From: Doris montereyensis
Lineage: Eukaryota > Mollusca > Gastropoda > Nudibranchia > Dorididae
DNA length: 64,000 nucleotides
NCBI GenBank assembly: GCA_037039925.1
Contig: JAXRKP010001919.1
Location: 12,501 to 76,500, forward strand
Direction of reading: 5' to 3'
The notes below the pieces were generated by a model. It made no database searches and was not told where the DNA came from. It saw only the letters and a program-made list of their open reading frames with translations. Both the position numbers and the translations under genes were made by a program. Within the stretch, counting starts at the first letter, position 1; each line of letters starts with the position of its first letter. Shown here piece after piece: positions 44,595-55,202 of the stretch.

Positions 44595-45250
44595 ATGCCA
44601 GTTGTGAGTCATGACGAGCGTAATGTCGCCATAGGACTTGTTCAAGGCGGGATGCCTTTCAGGGAAGTTGCCAGATGTCACCACACTTCAATCTCAAGAT
44701 TGTTGCAACGACATGATGCCACCGGTAGTAGATGACCACAAGTGACAACGCAAATGCAGGACCGCCATATTGTGCTTACTCACTTGCGTAATCGGTTCCA
44801 AACGGCATATCAAATAGCCATCATCATTGTTGGCAATAGAGGCCCAGTGCACCCAAATACCGTCCACAACAGATTAAAGAATACAGGATTAAACTCTTTC
44901 CTATCTTATGTGGACCCTGTTCTTATTTCCACCCTGATGGACGTTTTCGAGTTTGGAGACTACGAGGAAAGCGATTTGCTCCAAACTGCGTCATGGAGGA
45001 GGCAGTGTTCACGTGTGGGGAGACATCACTTACTATCATCAGCCGCCTCTACACTTGTTTAGAGAACTGCTTACCGTCCAGGTGTACCGGAATGAAATCA
45101 TTACGCCAAATGTCATCCTAACTTTCCAGGCGTATCAAGACCTCGTTTTCCAGCAGGACAATACTCACCCCCACACTGCCTGTATCACGATGGACGTTAT
45201 TCAGCAACAGAACTTTGATCAGCTAGACTGGCCACTTGATAATTATTATT
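44595..45250 (+). mobile_element. Tc1-like transposase pseudogene
   Basis: The N-terminus MPVVSHDERNVAIGLVQGG and MPFREVARCHH (44,595 on) is a helix-turn-helix. Then, in frame after a stop, DRHIVLTHLRNRFQTA, HPNTVHNRLKNTGL, and in another frame GGGSVHVWGDITYYH, NEIITPNVILTFQAYQDLVF and QQDNTHPHTACITMD with QNFDQLDWPL. DDE-type landmarks (QQDNxxPH) are visible. The DLNPIEHLWD end is lost. The left flank (44,235-44,300) shares GAAAATCCCTCTAG(C/T)G-like words with 33,290-33,330, beside the other Tc1 copy. Confidence 0.8.
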
Positions 45251-45299
45251 TGATTGAAGATCCTTTGCCTTTGTGTTAGTTCATTCTTATTCAAATGCA

Positions 45300-46290
45300 C
45301 TTTAAGAAAAACATTGTTTTTTAATGTGAACGATTTAGGAATGATTTAAACGATTTTTTTAACTTGCCTATTTCAAATACAAAGAGAAGTAATCCAGTGG
45401 TGCATTTTACATGTGATGAGTATATATATCATCGGTGCCGCACGAAAGGCGGTTAAGGCCAGTTCACCACTTTTTCCGTGAGAGACAAAAAACTAATTTA
45501 AAGCTACTCAAGACGGTATCTCACCCAGAAAAAAAGTAGTAATTATCATACATTGATTTACTTGATATTGACACTGCCCTAGAGTGGTTTTCATGTTAAT
45601 TTTTGTCCCTGAGGATACTGACATGTTTTTCGTGCCGGTTAGATTTGTTTTGTCTTTTTACGGGCCTTGTGACTTAAGATAAAAAAATGATTTATCAAAC
45701 ATGCCATTTTTATTCTAATTTGTATCTTATAGTTGAAGAGAGGAAACATCTAAAAAATACAGAAGAAAACCGTATCAGTATCTAGGCTTGGACAAAAACA
45801 CCAGAAGAAGTTAGGAACAAATTTTGTGTTTAATTTATATCAAGATAATATCGTTATACTCATTAAAGAAAATAGCCTGAACGAAATGGGTCAGCAAATA
45901 AGGCGGGTTCAAATGTAGAGAAACTAAGGTCAAATACTTAAATCATCAGAAAGTATTAATCAGATTCTTATAACCGAACTTCAATGTCCCATAAAACAAA
46001 ATGAATTTATACCATCTTTATTCATGCATACAATAAAAAAGAAAAAGACTTAAACTGTTGTCATATCTCTGGCAAATTAATGTAATGCATCATAAAAGCA
46101 TAATAATCAATCAGAGTTACTGATTTGAGACTGCTGATCTTTTTATTTGGATTCTTCTATTTTGAGCTGGTTAAAATAAGGAAATCATTTCAGTTCTTTG
46201 ATAGCAGATTCCTTCTTTTCATTAGAATAGAAGCCCATTGACCATTATCAGACAAATCAAGCTAAGAGTAAAGTATTGCCCATGGGATCG
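45300..46290. other. intronic sequence without recognised genes
   Basis: RIOK1 intron 5. A CGGTGCCGCACGAAAGGCGG stretch at about 45,430 and TTCGTGCCGGTTAG at about 45,635 might be the ends of a small repeat. Otherwise no coding, RNA or mobile signal is seen. Confidence 0.4.
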
Positions 46291-46299
46291 TACAACTCT

Positions 46300-48420
46300 T
46301 TAATGTGAGCAACTAATGTCTCACCAGCAAAACTACCAGTGGGGTCGCAAAACTTACCAATGTCGGCAACTGATGTCTCACCGGTGGGGGCACGCAACAA
46401 CTCACCAATATCAACAACTAATGTCTCACCGGCATAGCTACCAGTGGAGTCATACAACTCTTGAATGTCAACAACTGATGCGTTACCAGCATAGCTACCA
46501 GTGGGGTCACACAGCCTCACCAATATCAGCAACTGATGTCTCACCAGCATACCTACCAGTGGCGAGTAACTCACCAATGACAACAACTGATGCCTCACCA
46601 GCATAGCTACCAGTGGGGTCATGCAATAACTCTTGAATGTCAGCAACTGATGCCTTATCGGTATAGCTACCAGTGGGGTCATACAAAAACTCACCAATGT
46701 CAGCAACTGATATCTCACTTTGGTATAGCTACCAGTGGGGTCATACAAAAACTCACCAATGTCAGCAACTGATGCTTTACCGGTATAGCTACCAGTGGGG
46801 TCATACAAAAACTCACCAATGTCAGCAACTGATGCCTTACCGGTATAGCTACCAGTGGGGTCATACAAAAACTCACCAATGTCCGCCACTGATATCTCAC
46901 CAGCATACCTAGCAGTGGGTTCATTCAACAACTCACCAATGTCCGCCACTGATATCTCACCAGCATACCTAGCAGTGGGTTCATTCAACAACTCACCAAT
47001 GTCAGCAACTGATGCCTTACCAGCAGACTTAGCAGTGGGTTCATTCAACAGCTCACCAATGTCAGCAACTGATGCCTCACCAGCATACCTAGCAGTGGGT
47101 TCATTCAACAACTCACCAATGTTTCTAACTAATGTCTCACCAGCATAGCTACCACTACCAATGGGGGCACACAACAACTCAACAAATACAGCTACTGATG
47201 TCTCACCAACATACCTACCAGTGAGTTCATTCAACAACTCACCAATGTCAGCAACTGATGCCTCACCAGTATACCTACCAGTGTGTACATTCAACAACTC
47301 ACCAATGTCAGCAACTGATGCCTTACTGGCATACCTACCAGTGAGTTCATTCAACAACTCACCAATGTCAGCAACTGATGCCTTACTGGCATACCTACCA
47401 GTGAGTTCATTCAACAACTCACCAATGTCAGCAACTGATGCCTTACTGGCATACCTACCAGTGAGTTCATTCAACAACTCACCAATGTCAGCAACTGATG
47501 CCTTACTGGCATACCTACCAGTGTGTACATTCAACAACTCACCAATGTCAGCAACTGATGCCTTACTGGCATACCTACCAGTGAGTTCATTCAACAACTC
47601 ACCAATGTCAGCAACTGATGCCTTACTGGCATACCTACCAGTGAGTTCATTCAACAACTCACCAATGTCAGCAACTGGTGCCTTACTGGCATACCTACCA
47701 GTGTGTACATTCAACAACTCACCAATGTCAGCAACTGATGCCTTACTGGCATACCTACCAGTGAGTTCATTCAACAACTCACCAATGTCAGCAACTGATG
47801 CCTTACTGGCATACCTACCAGTGAGTTCATTCAACAACTCACCAATGTCAGCAACTGATGCCTTACTGGCATACAATGGGGTACACAACTACCGATAATA
47901 ACAGCCACTGATGTCTCACCAGCATACATACAAATGGGTTCATTCAACAACTCACCAATGTCAGCAACTGATGTCTCACCAGCATAGCTACCAATGGGGT
48001 CATACAACAACTTACCAATGTCAGCAACTGATGTCTCACCAGCATAGCTACCAGTGGGGTCATACAAGAACCCTTGAATGTCGGCAACTGATGTCTCACC
48101 AGCATGGCTACCAGTGGGGTCATATAACAACTCTTGATTGTCGGCAACTGATGCCTCACCAGCATAGCTATCAGTGGGGTCATACAAGAAGTCACCAATG
48201 TCAGTAACTGATGTCTCACTAGCATGGCTACCAGTGGGGTTGTACAACATTTCACAAATGTCAACAACTGGGGCCTCACCAGCATAGCTACCAGTGGGGT
48301 CATACAACTCTTGAATGTTAGCAACTAATTCTTCACCAGCATGGCTACCAGCGGGTTGTACAACAACACATCAATGTCAGCAACTGATGCCTCACCAGCG
48401 TTGTTACCGTGCAAAAACTA
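46300..48420. repeat. 60-bp minisatellite, about 35 units, with higher-order structure
   Basis: The unit contains CACCAATGTCAGCAACTGAT, a variable CCTTACTGGCATA-type part and ACCAGTG. Subfamilies are regionally grouped: GGGGTCATACAA at both edges (46,500-46,900 and 47,990-48,310), GGGTTCATTCAAC in the left centre, and near-identical units in 47,221-47,880. As 60 is a multiple of three, both strands stay open. The minus strand gives a 543-codon frame (47,888-46,257) of a 20-residue repeat like ASVADIGELLNELTGRYASK. It lies in RIOK1 intron 5. Coding is possible but not supported by any start or splice signal I can identify. Confidence 0.85.
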
Positions 48421-48537
48421 ACGAATGTCAGTTATCTATCGTTCTATCCATCCATCTCTCAGTCCTTACATATTATCGATCTATTCACTCATCCATCGTT
48501 CTATAAAGACAATACTCTAGCTATCTATGATATGTGT

Positions 48538-48610
48538 TATCGGTGGTTCAATGGTAAGGATGTCAGCATCATATGTTAGTTCCGATGTTGGATTCCTTGG
48601 GGAAGACTTG
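48538..48610 (+). repeat. tRNA-like (SINE-type) promoter remnant
   Basis: TGGTTCAATGGTAAGGATG resembles a tRNA A box, and GATGTTGGATTCC a degraded B box about 40 bp on. This could be the head of a tRNA-derived SINE. No complete cloverleaf is formed by eye. Confidence 0.35.
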
Positions 48611-48962
48611 AGACGTATTTCCTCACTTGACCCAGGTACAAATCTGTAAAAGGCTGACACACCGATATTTTTCATCAACAATCAATCTACTTCAATGATG
48701 ATACAAAACAAACTGATGAACAATAACAAAAATCGTTCAATTGACCCATTTTTAACACACGTGAAGATGACTCAGATTTTTAACTCCTCAAAATAGCTGA
48801 TTTTACGCTAAAAGCCAACACAAAATATGTTAATCATTTTTACCACTCTAAATTATGATATGGATATATCATCAGTTAGTTTAATGGTTAAAAAATCCAA
48901 GAATGGAAATAGAACTATGCAGTTTAAACATTTTGTAAATTTTGGTCTTGTCACTGCTTCAC

Positions 48963-49310
48963 ATATATATATATATTACTTACTTATCCTCGTGGTGCTT
49001 GGGCAGCACATAAGGCCGCATGGCTACACAGTGGATCGCCATTGAACACGATCAGATGCCAATTTTGTTATCTGCCCCCTCGTCCATCCCTGGGTCTTCA
49101 TCTCTTTTCGATACTTCTCCTCCAGGATTCTAGCGGACGACTCTCTTCCTTGTTCTCTGAAGGCTATTTTAGGTGGCATCTGCATTCATCCTAAGGATGT
49201 GACTAGTCCACTTCCATCTTCTCTTCCTCACAATCTGGGATATTGACTCCAGTGATATTCTTTCTATATACACCAGACAACTTGTTTATTTTCTAGTCTA
49301 TTTTGCATCA
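48963..49310 (-). mobile_element. 3' end of a second LINE family, 5'-truncated
   Basis: On the minus strand the frame reads RRWKWTSHILRMNADAT and, with breaks, RVQWRS-like and RPYVLPKHHEDK. It ends at an (AT)n run at 48,963-48,980. The RxWxxxGHxLRM...DRxxWRxxV pattern is the C-terminal tail of many LINE ORF2 proteins. It differs from the RTE-like family here and ends in a microsatellite tail. The clade is not determined. Confidence 0.6.
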
Positions 49311-49598
49311 CTGATCTTTTTTATGAATGGTAAATGATATGATTTAACATGGCCCTCAGCTCTTGTTGCCATTGATAGATTTCATGTTTAATTTTAATTA
49401 GCTGTATCTGGGGATCTGTATAAGACAACTAAAGGGAAAGATTTAGATAGCACAATGATCAGTAGATCATGCACGTCGTGAGAATGCAGTTGTCTCAAAT
49501 GTGAAATTCAACAACTTTTCTTAGTAAACGTGTTATATTTACTAAATTTGTTTTACCTAGCAAAATGGAGTGAATCATTTCACATTGTTTACTTTCAG

Positions 49599-49660
49599 AT
49601 ATACAAGACATCTATTTTGATTTTTAAAGATCGCGACAGATATGTCACTGGAGAATTTAG
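49599..49660 (+). CDS. RIOK1: RIOK1 exon 6
   Basis: After TTACTTTCAG the exon encodes IYKTSILIFKDRDRYVTGEF and ends AG before GTATGT. It continues AIK|IYKTSIL..FKDRD.YV.GEFR exactly as in animal RIOK1. Length is 62 nt, phase 0 to phase 2. The next exon begins with the A that completes the arginine codon. Confidence 0.93.
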
Positions 49661-49669
49661 GTATGTGAA

Positions 49670-50770
49670 TTTTTTAAGATTTCATGTCGTTCATTAATTG
49701 GTTATTTTTTGTATCATTTTTCACTTACTCTTGACTCGTACGGACAAAAAGAAAAGGTGCTTACCGTATATCACCATTACAGGACTCAGCGGTATATAAG
49801 ACCCCACTTTGTAGAGGAAAATCTTGTATCAATCATATACACGTCAGATAAAACGTGATAACATTTTAAATCAAAGCAAAAGCTCCTGATACGAGGTACC
49901 ACAAGAGAAAATTTTGATTTCTCTGCAAGTAGTTTTTTGTGCCTAGGTTCATAAACTGTCTGGAAAGTTATGAACAAAACTTTTTGAATTTTAAAAATAC
50001 ATTTAGAAATTAAAATTTTTTTGAGAACCTGAAGTTTTTCAGACAGAAAATTTATTGGCGTCTTTCAATTCGACATAAATTGCATAATAGAATATGAAAT
50101 AATAACAATAAGAAATGAGACATACTTCTTTTGCCAGCATTTTCAAACAGTACAAGTCATAGGGGGGAAAATGAAGCTGTAAATTAATTACTTTATGCTC
50201 TACACAAGGATGTGAATTTACACAAAAAATCCAAATCCTGAGATCGAAATCTGTAAATATATGGCTTAGAAGCATTTTTGATAAGCCATACGATCCAAAA
50301 TTATAGACATAAACTCTTAAATTATTATTATAATTGTAGACAAGTACATAGAGAGGGGAGCCTAATTTTTTAAAGTAGAAACTACATACCTTAAAAACTA
50401 TAGACATCGACGAAAATCAATTTCGCGCAAAAGCGGAGAAATTACAAGATATGGACGAATATTTGAAAAGTTTCAAGAAATGTCTTTTAAACAACTTAAT
50501 AATTACGAAATCAAGAAAAAAACATGCATTATATTATATAGGTAATTTGATGTGCTGAATTCAAAAATGAGCTCAAATTGAAGATAAATTCTGCTCAATA
50601 TACTAAGTTTTCCATTAACAAACTAAAATGACTTTTTTTAAAATCTGAAAGCAAAGTAAAAACAATTTCTTTGCTAGATGAAGATGACATACAATCATTT
50701 ATATAATTAGAAGTATAATCAGAACATATAACACATTTCAGAAACCATTTAAGACAATATCAGTTTTACA
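49670..50770. other. intronic sequence, little recognisable
   Basis: RIOK1 intron 6. ACCGTATAT...GGTATATAAGACC at 49,765-49,800 resembles the terminus of a GTATAAGAC-type DNA element; similar words occur near 59,340-59,505. The remainder is AT-rich with only low-quality frames. Confidence 0.35.
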
Positions 50771-50776
50771 AATGGG

Positions 50777-51210
50777 TCAAAATAAAAATTCATTAGGCCT
50801 ACTCATATTTCTTTTTTTCCTCGGTAGAGGAGGTGCTGATGTTGACTCTGGCACATTATGCCCTAAATGGTTCAAATGCCTGCAATATAAAATATCAATA
50901 GAACCAAAGGAATTAATTGTTTCTCCATACAGAAGCTTTCTCGCTTTAATATGCTCATTAATTACAACTGTGCCTCCCGGAACAACAAAGTCTTTTGGTT
51001 TATCCAGAAGAATAGATCTTGTCAAGTTTAAGTTTGTCAGAGTATCTGACACTTTATCAAAGTTAACCTGCCTTGACAGGAACATTTGAAAAGCACTAGT
51101 TGTAATTGAAGTAGCAGTCTCCTTTTGCAGCATCTGTAATACGTGGCTGAATCCTACCAGGGGTAATATCGACAGCAGGAAACAGTTTCCTGTACCAGGA
51201 GGTCATCTAG
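50777..51210 (-). pseudogene. unrecognised ORF, intron 6 antisense
   Basis: A 118-codon frame starting at 51,133 contains LNLTRSILLDKPKDFVVPGG and TVVINEHIKARKLLYGETIN, then IDILYCRHLNHLGHNVPES. An upstream piece in another frame (51,140-51,210) reads WYRKLFPAVDITPGRIQP. The sequence has protein-like complexity and was probably coding once, but I do not recognise it. A retroposed gene or transposon piece are both possible. Confidence 0.4.
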
Positions 51211-52020
51211 CCACACAAAAAAAAAGAAAGAAAAGAGAATTTTTGTTGTAAAAATTTGTAAAGCTGTTCATTCATCATTTATTACAACTTGCGTGAGTCT
51301 AAAATTATGAGTGAAAGAAACAAAACATCCATTAATTTTTCATTTCTTTTTTCAAAACTCGGTACAGATTAAATTTAAAAGAAAACCCAATTACATTATT
51401 TATTATATTTCGATTTCCATTTTGACAAACCTACCATTCCATCTTCATTAAGGGGGAGGGGCGAATGTCATAGTCATATAGCGATACACTATTTTAAAAA
51501 AAATTCTTATATAAAATATTCAATTTCTCAAATTTGTGAAACGGAAGGCAAAATTCCTACTGGTTGAAATTTATTGAGTATGCTAGAAATACTGACTATA
51601 ATAATGTAGAAGAAGTCTTAGGCCTATAACCTTCCCCTGTACCACTAGTACTAGTAGAACTGTTGTCAACGATAGTATCAATACCAAACATTCACTGTAA
51701 AACGCAGTTCTACCAATGCTGTTGATATGATATATTTTGTTAGATTATACCATTTTCAGTACAATTTTCACAACCTTTACATCATAAAATGCAATTTTTC
51801 ATGGGTTAAAAAAGGAAAATAGCTATATATTTTTTGTATCATTATAATTTCAGAACCCGCCCTTCACCCTTAACAAATCAGTCTCAGCATCCATGTGTTG
51901 CTCATCTTTTATTTTCTTTCTTTTCTTACTTAGAAGTAAGATAAACGTATGCCATCGAAATAAAACATACTGCCTGACATGTGTTTATCTGCTCAATAGT
52001 TGAGCCTTCCTTGTTCCATA
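51210..52020. other. intronic sequence without recognised features
   Basis: AT-rich RIOK1 intron 6. I see no gene, RNA or mobile element that can be supported. Confidence 0.4.
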
Positions 52021-52033
52021 ACAGGTCTATTTT

Positions 52034-52110
52034 TTCTGTCTATTCCTTGTGTTTGTCTTTTGTCTTTGTTCCTATGGGGCTTTCAATTATCTTGTGTCAT
52101 TACATTAACT
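52034..52110 (+). repeat. truncated SINE copy (3' tail only)
   Basis: The stretch from TCTATTCCTTGTGTTTGTCT through CCTATGGGGCTTTCA to TTACATTAACT repeats the tail of the SINE at 52,338-52,520 with few changes. It lacks the tRNA-like head, as expected for a 5'-truncated insertion. Confidence 0.6.
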
Positions 52111-52337
52111 TCTGACATGCCCCTTGCCTCACTGCTTGTATTTATCTACGTCAGATTACTTCAGAGGCATACTATCTATTGTAATGTATTTATTTGTCAA
52201 TGTTCAATGGTTGTTTAAAATAATACTAGGTTTAGATCTAGAGAAAATTGTAGAGGGAACGAGAACTGTCAGTGAATATGACTGCTAGTCATGACTGGAT
52301 TCGTGCGAAAGACCTTGCTAATGAAACTCCTTTTTTA

Positions 52338-52520
52338 GGAGCGTAGTTAGCTCGGATTGGTAGCATGCTTTCTTTTCATGGCGAGGCGATGGGTGCCGAG
52401 ACGCAGAGGTCGCGGGTTCGATCTCCATGGTGGCCTTGATTGTTTTGTGTCTATTCCTTGTGTTTGTCTCATCTTTGTTCCTATGGGGCTTTCATATTAT
52501 CTTGTGTCATTACATTAACT
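52338..52520 (+). repeat. tRNA-derived SINE
   Basis: The head has an A box (TAGCTCGGATTGG, 52,348-52,360) and a near-consensus B box (GGGTTCGATCTCC, 52,414-52,426). The boxes are farther apart than in a tRNA gene because of an insertion between them. The tail (52,448-52,520) matches the truncated copy at 52,034-52,110. Confidence 0.65.
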
Positions 52521-52673
52521 AATTGCAATAGTAACTTGTTGGTTGAGTTGAGACGGGCAAAGTAGGTGGGCGCCTTCACCTGGTTTCCTTTCTCGTCAGA
52601 AATGTATATAAGTATAAACTTCATCTCCGTAAAAAAAATTAAAAGGATTCAGAATACTGTTTTTAAAAAGAGA

Positions 52674-52713
52674 GACAGACACACACACACACACACCAGA
52701 GAGAGAGAGAGAG
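52674..52713. repeat. (AC)n/(GA)n microsatellite
   Basis: Adjacent ACACACACACACACAC and GAGAGAGAGAGAGA runs form a compound microsatellite in RIOK1 intron 6. A shorter relative (AGACACACACATACCAGAGA) lies at about 55,136. Confidence 0.85.
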
Positions 52714-53149
52714 CAGGGTCCCAGCCTCGGAAATATGTCGGATTTTTCATACTCAGGTCGGAAATTGATGTCTTGGGTAGGAAATCAAGCTAGGAAAATG
52801 GGGCTCAGGTGGTAAAACAGGGTTCCCATGCGTCAGGAAATCCTTGAAAGCTTAAAAAAACTGTTTCCCGGTCGAGAAAATACCTCTCAGGGAAATGATA
52901 TATTGAGGACATGAGAGAAGATCAGGAAATCAAAGTCAAAGTAGACATGAACGATTATCGGCACCGCGAAATAGGAAAATGACAGAATAAGTTTGTGGAC
53001 GATGAATCATCATTTTGTCATCCATTTCCGGTCATGCATGCTGTCTGGCGATTCTTTCATGTTGAAACTAAACGATTCTGATACCTTCTTTAAAATTGTA
53101 AAGTTTCACCGGGGAATTAGGCGAAACATGGCAAGAACATTAATACATT

Positions 53150-53625
53150 AACTTCATTAATAAAGACAGAACAAACACGTGACATTTCGGGTATAACCCT
53201 TCGTCAGACAACAAACGAGAAATATCTAGAATCTAGATCTAAGTACTACCTCAGGCATCACACAATGTGATTTCAGAAGAAAAACAGAAAGGAGGAAGAA
53301 AGAAAGAAAAAGACAGTGATGATAAGAAACGTAGTAGAGAGGTGTGAAGAATGAGCGAGAATGAAGGTTCAGATCTAGAATGAAATAAAAATATGAAAAT
53401 AAGTAAGTAATAAAAGATGAGAAGGAGACGAATAGAGAGAGAGAGAGAAAAAAAAAGAAAGAAAAAAGGCAAGAAGAAAGAACGGGGGAGAGAGGTGTGA
53501 GTATGGGAAACGAACGAAAAAAATAGTATAACTATAAGACTAGATCTGTATCTCACTGGGTCTAGAAAAAGAAGAAATGGTAGAGAATGAATGAAAGGAA
53601 GTATAAATGAAGGCAAAAATTTACA
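53150..53625 (-). repeat. dispersed retroelement-tail-like repeat with hammerhead-like core
   Basis: The minus strand carries CTGACGA (53,207-53,201), a GGGT/ACCC hairpin and GAAA (53,188-53,185), the layout of a hammerhead ribozyme core, followed by TGTCACGTGTTTGTTC. Further into the repeat (53,270-53,625) are purine-rich (GAAA)n-type tracts and AATAAGTAAGTAATAAAAGA. A second, rearranged copy is at 61,930-62,420. Such cores occur in the terminal repeats of Penelope-like and related retroelements. Membership is an inference. Confidence 0.5.
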
Positions 53626-53907
53626 CTGAAGGCGCGAAATGTATACAAATTACAAATGTATCGATGCAATAAGGGAACAGAGTAAACAACTTATCTGAAA
53701 TTTCAAAAAATGCCAGTTGGCACTTACTGATGCTTTCCAAGTTATCAAAGTCTTAAGTATTTTTGGGAATTAGTATCGGATTTCGACACAAAGTTTTCAA
53801 TACTTTCTTTAGTTTTAGCGCCTATACCAATACCATGAACTGACTATCTATGGCCCAGCCTCGTCTTTTACTCTGGATAGATTAAGAATGCCGTGTCTGT
53901 TATAAAG

Positions 53908-54051
53908 CCGATCGCGCACGTTGTTGTATGGTTCGGGTCAAAGGAAGAGAGACAGAGGGCAATGTGCATGTTTAAGTCCGATCGCGCACGCGTGTGTAAG
54001 AAGGCTAGACAGAGAATGTTTGTGTGTGTTTAATGCGACCGATCACGCACG
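53908..54051. repeat. degenerate minisatellite, CCGATCGCGCACG core
   Basis: CCGATCGCGCACG occurs at 53,908 and 53,978, and as CCGATCACGCACG at 54,039, with GT-rich and AGACAGAG-like spacer between. The spacing is 70 and 61 bp. GC-rich CG-containing words are otherwise rare here. Confidence 0.5.
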
Positions 54052-54059
54052 TGTGTATT

Positions 54060-55200
54060 AGTATTACAGAGAGATTATATATGGAGGGTCGGGAGTTTAC
54101 GGATGACCGAAAGACAATGCAAGTGTTTAGTGTGAATAGAGGAGGTTGGATGATCGAAGGGATATCATGCACGCACGGCCTGATAGCAGAATAGAGGTGG
54201 GGGGGAACGGATAGGGTGAAGCAAGTCAGTGTGAAAACATATGATGGCAAAACAAGAGGCGACTGAGTCTGGCATACCCCATGATACGGTATCGGAAGAA
54301 AGAGAGAAATAGCGAATGTGTATTCCACTACAATGTAGACATAGGTGGGGAAGGGTAGAAGAACCGGTAAGAAGGCAATCATGTACTATACTAGATTTAG
54401 ATCTGGATCTAGATTCCGGTTTTATTGAAGAAAGAAAGAGGGGGTTGCCAATATAATGGAGATTTTTTTACTAGGGAGGGGGTGGTTAGATGTTTTACGT
54501 TGCAGTCAATTAAAAACTAGATCTAGTTTTTAGTTTTTGATCCTGAGAAAGAAAAAGAGAGAGACTGATGGGGGGAGGGGGGTGCTGGCAAAAAGACGAG
54601 AGGAAGATTTATAATTGGTAGAGTTCAATCAAGTTATAGAAAAAGCCTACCAAACCTCATTTTCTTCTCGGTAGACTGAGAAAGTATCTGTGCGTGTGTT
54701 TAGGCTATGATATTGTCACTCTTGTGTTTGATTTATTTTTCGAAAGGAGAATTTAAAAAAAATTTTTTCTCATTTTTGCAGTTTGCGTGTTTTGTGAAAT
54801 GATAGGGGTAGATCTATCACTACTAGTACTAGATCTATCAGCTATCAGACATTTTTTTCTCCCAAAAATGTGGGAAAATGCTGAAATATTATTATTAATC
54901 CAAAGTGAAACATTAAAGAAATGTGTGATCACTTTTCATTTCATTGAGATTGAATTAAAAGTCATTCATTTATGATTTGAATTGACAATTTCTAATAATT
55001 CATTGAAATTGGAATTATTTACGCTAGTCCTCCGTTTTTTGGCGCCGGGAGAGTATTTAATTTCTAGGTAGGGTTTTTTGTGTTCAGGTAGGAAAATTTC
55101 AGTTCATTATTTGCTGGACACCCTGGGAGAGGCAGACAGACACACACATACCAGAGAATGATGGTGATAGACACAACATACTGTGACATATACCAGAGAG
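54060..55200. other. intronic sequence, purine-rich, without recognised genes
   Basis: RIOK1 intron 6. It contains poly-purine patches (GGGGGGAGGGGGGTG near 54,572) and CTAGATCT motifs. No exon, RNA or transposon call can be supported. Confidence 0.4.
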
Positions 55201-55202
55201 AG

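Noticed and set aside
46257..47888. Calling the 543-codon minisatellite frame a protein-coding gene
   Set aside because: The unit length is a multiple of three, the complementary strand is also open, and no upstream exon, signal peptide or promoter was seen, so it is kept as a repeat with a note.
50039..50407. Minus-strand 122-codon frame rich in Tyr/Phe
   Set aside because: AT-rich intronic sequence with no domain pattern; adjacent frames look the same.
53251..53616. Minus-strand 121-codon Phe/Leu/Ser-rich frame
   Set aside because: It is produced by the complement of (GAAA)n-type purine tracts in a dispersed repeat.
54005..54382. Minus-strand 125-codon frame
   Set aside because: It overlaps the CCGATCGCGCACG minisatellite and purine-rich tracts and has no recognisable motif.
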